Below, piece after piece: positions 1 through 6,913 of a stretch of DNA of 13,436 bases; within the stretch, counting starts at the first letter, position 1, and every line of letters begins with the position of its first letter. A model generated the notes under the pieces. The model worked only from the letters and a program-made list of their open reading frames with translations. It had not been told where the DNA came from and did not search any database. Position numbers and translations under genes: made by a program. Source of the DNA: Multifurca ochricompacta (taxonomy: Eukaryota > Basidiomycota > Agaricomycetes > Russulales > Russulaceae). The stretch covers positions 1 to 13,436 of the forward strand of contig WTXG01000563.1 in the NCBI GenBank assembly GCA_022496185.1, given 5' to 3'.

Positions 1-14
1 CAGGCTACCTCTAC
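1..14 (-). pseudogene. Ty1/copia-like gag fragment, downstream end (split by element 1)
   Basis: These 14 bases continue the copia-like reading frame found at 7510-7803. Removing element 1 and one copy of its TCTAC duplication joins the two pieces, and the minus-strand frame continues without a stop through Leu-Ile-Val-Glu-Val-Ala. The piece is too short to identify on its own; the assignment rests on the duplication and on frame continuity. The rest of this copia element, with its pol, would lie left of the window. Confidence 0.5.
10..14. repeat. Target-site duplication of element 1, left copy
   Basis: TCTAC directly abuts the outer end of the left LTR and is repeated exactly at 7505-7509 next to the right LTR. 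Five bases is the usual duplication length for Ty3/gypsy integrases. A perfect match means the two LTRs arrived in one insertion and have not recombined with another copy. Confidence 0.9.
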
Positions 15-607
15 TGTTACGTCTGGTGCGGGACGTTCCACACGACTTGTGTGACAGCGTTGGTTCGTATATCAGATAAGAGACCAATGGGGTCTCTTGG
101 AGTTATGCGGGAAGAGTCAAAGTCAAAGAGGCTGTACTCTAAGACGATGTTGAACGGAAAGTACCAGAAGTACTTGAGATGGTCGAGTCAGAGCGTTCAA
201 AGGGAAGTCCAGAAGACAAGCACCGATGTATTCAATAAGTCGAGTCTGAGGTCTACAGTGTAGTTACAGCGGACTTATATACGTAATCGAATGAGCGTCT
301 AAAGATAAGATAACGTGGAGTCATGTGGACCCAAATATACGAAAGCGGAGGGCGTAGAGCCTGGCTTCTGATAGGGTATTAAGTAAGTGTCCGGTCGTAA
401 AGATAACGAGATAAAGGATAACGCGATAAGAGTCAAGCATAGGTAAACAACAGGTCAACAAGTCCAAAGCGAATCACGGGGACGGGAGTAGGGCACGTGA
501 GGGGTCCCAGGATGGGGACGTGATCAGGAAGTGTAAGGTAGGCGGTAAAGAGGGGTCGTTGTTGGGGAGGGTGAAGAAAACGGGGTTACTTGGCAGAGAC
601 TGTAACA
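15..607 (-). repeat. 3' LTR of element 1
   Basis: It is 593 bp and begins TGTTAC and ends GTAACA, giving a 6-bp terminal inverted repeat with TG...CA ends. It matches 6914-7504 except for six transitions and two single-G length differences (G run 30-32 and GG at 62-63). On the minus strand U3 runs from 607 to about 248, and R/U5 from about 247 to 15. The TATA block is at 274-281. The copy of the 11-base self-primer at 237-247 is unmutated here. Confidence 0.97.
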
Positions 608-621
608 TCACCCCCTCTTCT
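608..621 (-). other. Polypurine tract of element 1
   Basis: Immediately inside the 3' LTR the minus strand reads AGAAGAGGGGGTGA, a purine run with a single T. This is the expected RNase H-resistant primer for plus-strand DNA synthesis, and its end coincides exactly with the first base of the LTR. Confidence 0.85.
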
Positions 622-625
622 GGTT

Positions 626-1084
626 CTAGCAGACCCGGCTAGAAACGACTCGTACCGTCATCATCCTGTACCAGCTCCAGGTAATGTCGGCTACATTACG
701 ATCATCCATTGTATAGTTCTCCTTATCCGAGTCTTGTGGGCATTGGTGAGTACGGAGAAACCCATAAGGGCCACGCTGACCACACGAGCGACAGAGATCA
801 TGGACTGGACAGTCCAGTTCTCGATGTCCTGCATTGTGACGGAGACACTTGCCGCACCAGCCGGATGGATTGATGATGGTCGGGGCGACTCCTACACGGC
901 GAAAGATGCAGAACCGGCTCCAGTGGAGGTTGCTGCGACAGTGCCGACACCACTTGCGGTTGAGGGGGCAGTTCCAACTGATATGGTACTTACTGTCGCA
1001 CCTCCAACATGTCTCTCCTCGGGGGTTCTCGTGCATACGCGGCATCTCAAACCGATTTGGTAGCAGTTTTGGGGCGGCCCCCAA
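626..1084 (-). pseudogene. Third gene of element 1, C-terminal part: four zinc knuckles
   Basis: This frame holds four closely packed Cys/His clusters. C26-C29-H34-C39 and C46-C49-H54-C59 are both exact CX2CX4HX4C retroviral-type knuckles. C77-C80-H87-C92 is CX2CX6HX4C, and C98-C101-H113-C115 is a looser CX2CX11HXC. They cover about 1009-742. The first 25 residues of the frame are probably a shadow, because the preceding part of the protein is in the neighbouring frame (892-1491) and the change falls near the run of five G at about 1021-1025. The stop at 626 lies just before the polypurine tract. CCHC knuckles normally bind single-stranded nucleic acid, so a nucleocapsid-like or RNA-binding role is inferred. 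This is separate from the Gag knuckle near 5572-5612. Confidence 0.7.
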
Positions 1085-1491
1085 TGATCGCGGGGGGAGA
1101 GGTCGCGCATACGTATGGCGTACCTTTCAGCGATGGTTTGGTACGCATCCCCCGCCTCCAACCTCTTTCGAATCTCTACCAGTTCCTGCTCCACTTGAAA
1201 CATGCCATTGGTCAACCGCGCCATCATCTTCGCATGCTCTTTGTACTGTTGGTTAAGTGTTGTGCGCAGTGTCAAGTTCTTCCGCAGTCTCATTACCTCA
1301 GCTTTGAGACGCGGAAGGCGCATGTCATTCAGTACCTCGTCGATCGCGAAGGCGCGAGAGTCCTCGGCGGCCAGGTGTCCGAGTTGTTCATCGGTCATGG
1401 TGTGGTGAAGGCGTCCCGTGTACCTCTCTTCTAAATAGACTGGGGCCCCATAGACAGGGCCGTTCTTTTTCATACACCCAGCTACGTCCAT
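892..1491 (-). pseudogene. Third gene of element 1, middle part: coiled-coil region
   Basis: This middle section reads as a charged helix of roughly 60 residues (about 1330-1150). It is rich in Leu, Lys, Arg and Glu, with heptad-like spacing through LKAEVMRLRKNL and VEQELVEIRKRLEAGD, and is probably a dimerising coiled coil. The coding section runs from about 1515 to about 1030; below that the Ser/Thr/Gly-rich tail to 892 is probably a shadow, because the zinc-knuckle frame takes over. Upstream it joins the N-terminal part through a short section in the third frame (about 1575-1515). I do not recognise the protein family. Coiled coil followed by zinc knuckles is what an RNA-binding structural protein might look like, but the function is unknown. 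Confidence 0.6.
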
Positions 1492-1945
1492 TCCTCCGTT
1501 GGTGTAGAATATATACTTGCAATGGCGACTGTCCCGTCAGCCATGGTGATCTCGAGCGGGAAATATGTCGAGGAGTTGGGTTATTGGTGAAAAAAGGGAA
1601 CTCCGGCACTTCGTCATCCAACTCCATACCTAATAGGTCATTCGGGTGCGGTTCTTCACTGTGCTCGAAGTCGTCATTCGGGTTAGGGGACTGGTTCTTG
1701 ACCCGAGCCTCAGCGGCCTCGTAGTCGATGGGTGAGGAGGGGCGTGTGGAAGGGTGAGCGGATGGGAAATTCTCGACAACTACGGTGGTGGCCGTGAAGG
1801 CATCAACGGCAGCGTTGGCGGCGACGAAAGACATAATTGATTGGATGGTGGTAGGACGTTGCTGTGAGAGCATGTACTGGGGAATTTGTCTGGGGTCTGG
1901 GGCTACTCTTTTAACTGTCTTTGGGCGCTTCTGGATGTCGGACAT
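1388..1945 (-). pseudogene. Third gene of element 1, N-terminal part
   Basis: The likely start is the ATG at 1945-1943 (MSDIQKRPKTVKRV). It overlaps the end of the integrase/chromodomain frame (stop at 1911) by 35 bases in another frame, so translation might need reinitiation or a separate message. The protein begins basic, continues through a Gln/Ser/Thr-rich part with SQQRPTTIQSIMSFVAANAA, and then a Pro- and acid-rich part (NPNDDFEHSEEPHPNDLLG). The frame as written stays open to 1388, but below about 1575 the coding signal moves to another frame (LEITMADGTVAIA) and below about 1515 to the frame of the middle part. No known domain is recognised. It is not an envelope: no membrane segment or signal peptide is visible. 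Confidence 0.55.
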
Positions 1946-2207
1946 GGAACTCCGAGATAAGAACCGGGGCGAAGATATTCCCGGCTGGTTCCCACGAGTT
2001 GTCAGAGTCAGGGAACCCTTTCCACTTGATAAGGTATTGCAGTTTGCGCCCACGGCCTTTGTACCTGGAGTCTAGAACCTGCTCCACTTCCCACTCCGCT
2101 TCACCATCAATTAATTCAGGGGGGGGTCTTGGGAAGTTTTCCCCGTGCAGGGACGTTTCCTTGTAGGGTGTCAGAAGTCGAGCATGGAAGACGGATGGAT
2201 TCTCCAT
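1911..2207 (-). pseudogene. pol: Element 1 pol C-terminus: integrase tail and chromodomain
   Basis: After the integrase tail (VFHARLLTPYKET) comes a chromodomain at about residues 37-90: EWEVEQVLDSRYK, LQYLIKWKGF, then the NSWEP signature. The three positions that usually form the methyl-lysine cage are aromatic here (W39, W62, F65). In fungal chromoviruses this module binds histone H3 methylated at Lys9 and directs integration to heterochromatin (family knowledge). The frame joins the main integrase frame through two one-base shifts, at about 2192 (inside the WRIHP/VFH motif) and about 2258, so the initial ATG here is internal to pol and not a true start. The stop at 1911 is the natural end of pol. 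Confidence 0.85.
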
Positions 2208-3603
2208 GTGGATGGGAGTTCGAGTTCGTATGACACATCTGACAGTTCCTTGTTATCTTGAAGGGTCCGTGACGTCGGGGCGCTAGTTTGGCCGTTGGGT
2301 GTGACGTACGAATGTGCTTCCCTTCTAACCAGACAAGTTCATTGGTCTGATAAGGTGTGAACTTTGATGGCCTTTCTGAGAGGGCCTGTTGCGCCTTCAG
2401 CAGGTTTTCATTGGCTGATTTCCTAATCTCGTCCCATTGGTTGATACGTTGCGCAGCTGAGGGGACATTTGTGGGTTTTGCGGTCCAGGTGGTGCGCGGC
2501 GTCCATCCCATGATAAGTGAAAATGGGGAAGTTTTAGTGGTCCCGTTGGGCCAGGAGTTGTGCGCAAATTCCGCAGTTGCCAACCAGTCAGCCCAATCGT
2601 CCTGTCGTCCATTGCACCAGAATCGCAGATACTGTTCTAACCACTGGTTCGTCCTTTCTGACTGCCCATCAGTCTGTGGATGATAGGCGGTCGAGATGTT
2701 TTGGGTGACATCTAAGACTTTACAGAGAGCCTTGGCAAATGTGGAGGTAAAACGGGGGTCTCGGTCGGAGATAATCTTTTCAGGGATGCCATAATGCCTG
2801 TAGACGTGATCCAGGTAGAGCTTGGCTACTCCTTCTGCTGTAATGGACTCGTTGCATGGTATAAACAATGCTGCCTTGGAACAGTCGTGGTCTGTGATGG
2901 TCAAGATGGAATCAAAGCCCCTGGAAATGGGAAGCTTGACGATGAAATCCATTGCGATGGTCTGGAACGGGAGCGAGGTCACAGGAGTAATTGGGGATAA
3001 TGCTGGTGGATGTGGGTGCGTGTTTACTTTATTGGCTTGGCAGTCCGCGCATCCTTTCACATAGGTTTCCACGTCCTTTTTCATGTTTGGCCACCAGTAA
3101 TCTCGTTTGGCCAGGGCATATGTATTCGCAATGCCGGGGTGTCCTGCGGAGGGAAGGTCGTGGTGAAAATGGATCACCCCCCTCTTAATGTTGTCACCAC
3201 CGGTGACAACGAGACGATCCTCGTCCTTCCACCAAAGTCCGTCAACCTCTTTCAGGTTATGTGCGTCTGCCCACATTCGACATAGTTGCTGATTCATATT
3301 TTGCGAGACTTGGGCCCATAGATCCATGTCATGAAGACTGACGACGGCCGTCTTTGCAAAGACTTCTTCGGGGAGTACAGTGATATCATTGTTGTCCTCC
3401 TCCCCGCTGCTCAAGTCGGGTCGTCGTGACAGGGCATCTGCGCGTGCATTGCGACTTCCTGCAATGTGTTTCAATACAAAGTTGTATTCCTCTAGCTCGA
3501 GGACTTCGCGTGCAACTCGTCGGCTGATTTTGTGAGGTTCTTTCCAATAGAGCAGATTGGAATGGTCGGTGTGGATGACAGTCTTGTGAGGGGTCCCCGC
3601 CAA
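2116..3603 (-). pseudogene. pol: Element 1 pol: end of RNase H, and integrase
   Basis: This is the largest integrase piece. It opens inside RNase H (HTDHSNLLYW, then NARADALSR with the last catalytic Asp). The integrase zinc domain follows (H147/H148, H155, C185, C188). The core has D219 (AMDF), D280 (ISDRDPRF) and E316 (DGQSERTNQW), with exactly 35 residues between the second and third, the DD35E signature. The GPF motif at the end (LAPRRHGPFKI) introduces the C-terminal domain. The enzyme trims and joins cDNA ends to target DNA. The frame begins where the RT frame fails (about 3608, apparently one base missing in the HWGHYL motif) and is lost at about 2258. All catalytic residues are intact. 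Confidence 0.93.
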
Positions 3604-4871
3604 GTATGGCCCCAGTGTCGTAGTGCTTTTACAATGGCGAGCAATTCTCTATCCCAGATGTCATAATTTCGTTCGGCCGGTGAGAATGTCTCTGAGTAAA
3701 AGGCGACCGGGTGAAGTAATCCCGTTGCGTCTCTTTGGTTTAATACCGCACCATTGGCAAAGTGCGATGCGTCGACTTCTAACTCGAAGGGCTTTTCTAA
3801 GTCTGGCTGTAGAAGGACTGGTTCTGAGCCAACGATATCTCGAATACGTTCGAAGGCTTGTTGTTGTTCACTCGTCCAGTGCCAGGGTACATTTTTCTTT
3901 AACAGCCCATTTAATGGCTGGGCGATTCCTGAGAACCCTCGTACGAATCGTCGGTAGAAGTTACAGAATCCAACGAAGGATCGCACATCCTTGACACATG
4001 TGGGTGTGGGCCATTCCCGGATTCCTTGTACCTTCACTGGGTCCATCCGCACACGTCCGTTTTCTAGAATAACTCCCAGGTACTCGACGCTTTGTTGTTC
4101 GAATGAGCATTTGGCCGGTTTAAGATAAAGGTCGTGTTCATGCAGGATATCTAGCACTTGGTGCACCCGTTCTCGGTGGTGGGTAAGGTCGTCTGTGGTG
4201 GCTACAAGGATGTCGTCCATATATACTACCACCTCTCCAGTGAGAATAAGGTCGCGGAAGATATGATTCATCATTGCTTGAAAGGTGGCCGGCGAGTTGG
4301 TGAGACCGAAAAACATGACATTTGGTTCAAAGAGCCCTTGGTTAGTTTTGAAAGCCGCTTTGCACTGATCCCCTTCTTTGATCCTGATGTTATTGTACCC
4401 CCAGCGGACATCCATCTTGGAGAATAGGGATTTGTCTCGCATGGTATCAATGAGTTCTGAGATAAGCGGTAGGGGGTAGGCGTTCTTTACAGTGTAAGCA
4501 TTTATTCGTCGGTAATCTTGGACAGGTCGAAGTTTGCCATCTTTCTTCTTGATAAAGAAGAATGGTGATGCGTACGGCGACTTCGATGGACGAATATATC
4601 CCTTTGCCAAGTGCTCTTCGAGGAATGCCGTAAGTGCCGTTTGTTCTGCCTGCGACAATGGGTAGATTTTACAATCGATTGCTGATGGGGTGTCGGGTGT
4701 GAATTCTATGGCATGGTCCCATGGTCGCGCAGGTGGGAAACGCTGCGATTCCGCCTCTGAAAATACCTTCCAGTGTCGGTGGTATGCTTCCGGCACTACC
4801 TCCTCAAAGGTTTCTCTGAGTGTCCCTCCACTGCCTTCTGGGCAAGCTCTGACGCTTTGGTGACAAAGCAA
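3492..4871 (-). pseudogene. pol: Element 1 pol: reverse transcriptase and start of RNase H
   Basis: Typical Ty3/gypsy RT: KKKDGKLRPVQDYR at 108-121, MDVRWGYNNI with catalytic D154, MFFGLTNSPATFQ, then YMDD at 217-220 carrying the other two aspartates. The connection domain has FVGFCNFYRRFV. RNase H begins at about residue 360 with D367 (EVDAS) and E409 (DRELLAIVKALRHW). The RT copies element RNA into cDNA in the particle. Residues before about 22 are a shadow; the real upstream coding is in a neighbouring frame (about 4905-4825, FVTKASELAQKAVEG) that links to protease. After residue 422 a one-base loss throws the frame off and the remaining 37 residues are meaningless. Confidence 0.95.
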
Positions 4872-5388
4872 TGTCCCGCATCCTCGTCCTCATCCTCTGT
4901 CTTCGTACCGCCGAATGTCGAGCCATATAGTCGTACCCCATGGATGTGATCAGGACAGGGTAGAACTCTTTGTCCATGGTTGCGTCACTCCAGTTAATCT
5001 TTGGTTCGAATGCTGCAAGCCAGGGATATCCTAGGATCAAATCTTCGTCTCCTAAGTTGGTAACTAGGAAGCGAATGACTTTGGTTTGTTCTCCCACTTG
5101 GACATTAAGATCAGTATAATGCGTAATCTTTCCTGCCCGATTAGCCGTTCCATCGATATTCCAAATATTCTTCTCCTGGGGGAGTGCCAGCATCCCCAAT
5201 CCCATGGTTCTTGCCATTCGTGGGCTAATAAAGTTGTCGGTGGCTCCTGAATCTATCAGGATGTCACGATCGGCCGTCTTCTGTGTAGTCTCGAAATGTA
5301 CTGGTATTTTCAGTGATTTGAAGCGACTAGTATACACAGAGGTTACATGTAATGCTCGTGCCCAGGCCGATGGGGTAGAGCCGGTCAA
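4804..5388 (-). pseudogene. pol: Element 1 pol N-terminus: aspartic protease
   Basis: A retropepsin-like protease that would cut Gag and Pol into mature proteins. The active site is LIDSGATDNF (Asp46), with a downstream ILGYPWL motif that matches the second conserved strand of Ty3/gypsy proteases. There is no ATG: the frame starts with the UUG overlapping the gag stop, so it should be made as a Gag-Pol fusion by a -1 shift at 5388-5394. From about 4910 on, this frame loses coding character; the continuation (acidic TEDEDEDAG stretch, then FVTKASELAQ) is in the next frame. Confidence 0.88.
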
Positions 5389-6440
5389 AAATCCTTTTTC
5401 GCGAACGCTTTTTCTACTAGGATCGCTCGCACTTCCTCGCTCTCCTTCATCATGTTAGACCAGATTTCTTGTGCCTTTTCCTCCTTCGTCGGCGTTTTCT
5501 TATCGACAGTCGGTGGGTTATTGCGGACAGGTGTGACCGTAGCTTCAGCCACGCGCGCCCCTTTCTTAGGGCACTCTCGAGACATGTGCCCTTGCGCCTT
5601 GCAACGGAAGCATCTTCCTTCCTTCATCAATGTTTGTCTTTCGTCTTCGGTGAGTGTGGCCCGGGCCCTGGTTCTATCTGCTGAGGTATCCATGGCGTTT
5701 GGGTCTCTTTGGGAGGCATGTGCAGGTTTAACCCCGAAGGCCGCCTTCCACTGATCACGGGTCTTTCCCTTCTTGGTATCGACTCCAAAACGTGTCTGGA
5801 AATCGAGATAGTCTTGCTGCTGTCGTCGGGCAGCATCAACCCATGTATCCCAGTCGCTAGGGTGGTGAAACTGGATGATATTTTTGACTAGCGGGTTCGG
5901 AAGTCCTTGGGAGAAGAGGTCTAGTGTTGCCTCTTCATCTGTGTCGTACCCGGCCCGATTGGCCAAGCTTCTGAATTTCGCCACATAGGCGTCCAAATCC
6001 CCTTTGTCCATTTTCAGGGACTTCAGTTCGCGGGCAGCCTTCTGCTTTGCTTGCCCGTCCGTGAACGCATCTTTAAATCGCTGAGCGATGGTCTCCCAAA
6101 GACCTTCACTCGTGGTACGACGCCCACTCTCAACCTGTTCGTTCAACCATTCCAGTTGTTCCATCGTCCAGTCGTCCACTGCATCCCCCCGGATGAGCGA
6201 TAAGAATAAGTTGGCTCGTTGGAAGGGGTTGATTATTTGGGGGACGTCGTGGTTGAAGTTCTTGAATGTCGTGAACTCCAACATGAACTTTTTACTTTGT
6301 GACCGATCCCCAGTGAACGTCTGGGGTAGTACACCTGATAGTCGTCCCGAGGGTGGGGGAATGTTTGGTGGCAACATAACTGGTGGGGGTGGTGGCGGAG
6401 GAGGGGCTGGGTCTGGGAGCTGGGCGGCAATAGTGGACAT
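5385..6440 (-). CDS. gag: Element 1 Gag (capsid and nucleocapsid)
   Basis: An intact 351-residue Gag. The start MSTIAAQ is the first AUG downstream of the predicted transcript start. A proline-rich N-terminus (eight consecutive prolines) precedes a capsid-like alpha-helical region of the Retrotrans_gag type (about 38-230; LPQTFTGDRSQSKKFMLEF near the start, then FSQGLPNPLVKNI). One zinc knuckle follows, C277-C280-H285-C290 (CX2CX4HX4C). The C-terminus is basic and charged and ends KKDF. Gag assembles particles and packages the RNA. The stop (TGA 5387-5385) lies directly after a GGATTTT heptamer, and protease is in the -1 frame. Upstream sequence to the primer site may encode an N-terminal extension (see 6577-6894). 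Confidence 0.93.
   Translation of the reverse strand: MSTIAAQLPDPAPPPPPPPPVMLPPNIPPPSGRLSGVLPQTFTGDRSQSKKFMLEFTTFKNFNHDVPQIINPFQRANLFLSLIRGDAVDDWTMEQLEWLNEQVESGRRTTSEGLWETIAQRFKDAFTDGQAKQKAARELKSLKMDKGDLDAYVAKFRSLANRAGYDTDEEATLDLFSQGLPNPLVKNIIQFHHPSDWDTWVDAARRQQQDYLDFQTRFGVDTKKGKTRDQWKAAFGVKPAHASQRDPNAMDTSADRTRARATLTEDERQTLMKEGRCFRCKAQGHMSRECPKKGARVAEATVTPVRNNPPTVDKKTPTKEEKAQEIWSNMMKESEEVRAILVEKAFAKKDF
5388..5394 (-). promoter_or_regulatory. Candidate -1 ribosomal frameshift site between gag and pol
   Basis: In the gag frame the last codons read G.GAT.TTT.TGA, giving the heptamer GGATTTT directly before the stop. The same heptamer (GGAUUUU) is a known -1 slippery site in a plant RNA virus, red clover necrotic mosaic virus. 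Slipping back one base enters the protease frame, and sushi-type elements are known to use -1 shifting here. A single lost base would give the same frame relation, so the call is provisional. No stem or pseudoknot was computed. Confidence 0.5.
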
Positions 6441-6576
6441 TTTCGTGGTATGACGGTACTGGTGGACTGTAGGGATATCTGAGGAGTTGTCAAAGCAGGG
6501 GCTCTGATCGTGACAACTGCTGGTGCAACTGGGGTTGTAGTCGACGCTAATACCAGTGCTTCTTCGCTATGTTCTT

Positions 6577-6894
6577 CTACGTACTCTTCTGGTTCAGAGT
6601 CCGTGACAATGGCTGGGGGATTTTCTCTCCACGCCCTAATCCAAATTCTGGTGGGGCGGGTCCTGTAGTGACCCAAGAGTGTCGGCTATCCGAGTATCGG
6701 ATACGATACCAAACTCTCTTTTCGTCGTCGTATTCTACCGGTTGGTATCTTCCGTCGTGATAGACGTAGTATCCAAACTCGGACTCAAAATCCTTCCAGG
6801 TGGCAGAGCCAAGTACTTGCTGTGAAAGATTATGCTCGTCTCTGCGTTCGATAAGTTCTTCTCGGAAGAGGGTCTGACTGCGGCTGGAAGCCAC
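6577..6894 (-). pseudogene. Gag leader reading frame of element 1, no AUG (possible N-terminal Gag extension)
   Basis: The frame is open from the primer-binding site for about 100 residues but contains no methionine codon. Its earliest plausible initiator is GTG at 6894-6892, with A at -3 and G at +4. It reads like real protein: LGSATWKDFESEFGYYVYHD, then RYSDSRHSWV. A matching R-[YW]-S-D-[ST]-x-x-[SA]-W-V motif occurs at the same place in element 2. Below about 6640 the likely continuation moves to the next frame (WRENPPAIVTDSEPEEYVEE, acidic) and shifts again before the gag ATG at 6440. It may be a non-AUG-initiated Gag extension, or a gag whose original ATG became GTG. Confidence 0.5.
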
Positions 6895-6900
6895 TGTGAG

Positions 6901-6911
6901 AGACTCGACTT
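6901..6911 (-). promoter_or_regulatory. Self-primer binding site of element 1
   Basis: The plus strand reads AGACTCGACTT two bases inside the 5' LTR. The same 11 bases occur on the minus strand inside the LTR (copy at 237-247), exactly at the position expected for the transcript start. The first 11 bases of the RNA would therefore be perfectly complementary to this site. This is the self-priming arrangement known from Tf1, where the first 11 nucleotides of the mRNA act as the primer. The site does not begin with the TGG that would pair with a tRNA CCA end. Confidence 0.85.
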
Positions 6912-6913
6912 GA

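Noticed and set aside
51..263. Plus-strand open frame in the LTR, repeated nearly identically at 6945-7160
   Set aside because: It is duplicated only because the LTR is duplicated; it is antisense to the transcript, has no domain, and overlaps the promoter and self-primer.
590..1434. Several plus-strand open frames at 590-1063, 849-1256 and 1009-1434
   Set aside because: They are antisense shadows of the zinc-knuckle and coiled-coil gene, with no recognisable motif.
626..1945. Envelope-like gene as the third gene of element 1
   Set aside because: No signal peptide, transmembrane segment or cysteine pattern of an envelope is visible; the Cys/His clusters are zinc knuckles.
6895..6913. tRNA-type primer-binding site next to the element 1 5' LTR
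   Set aside because: There is no TGG start complementary to a tRNA CCA end, and an exact self-primer match is present instead.
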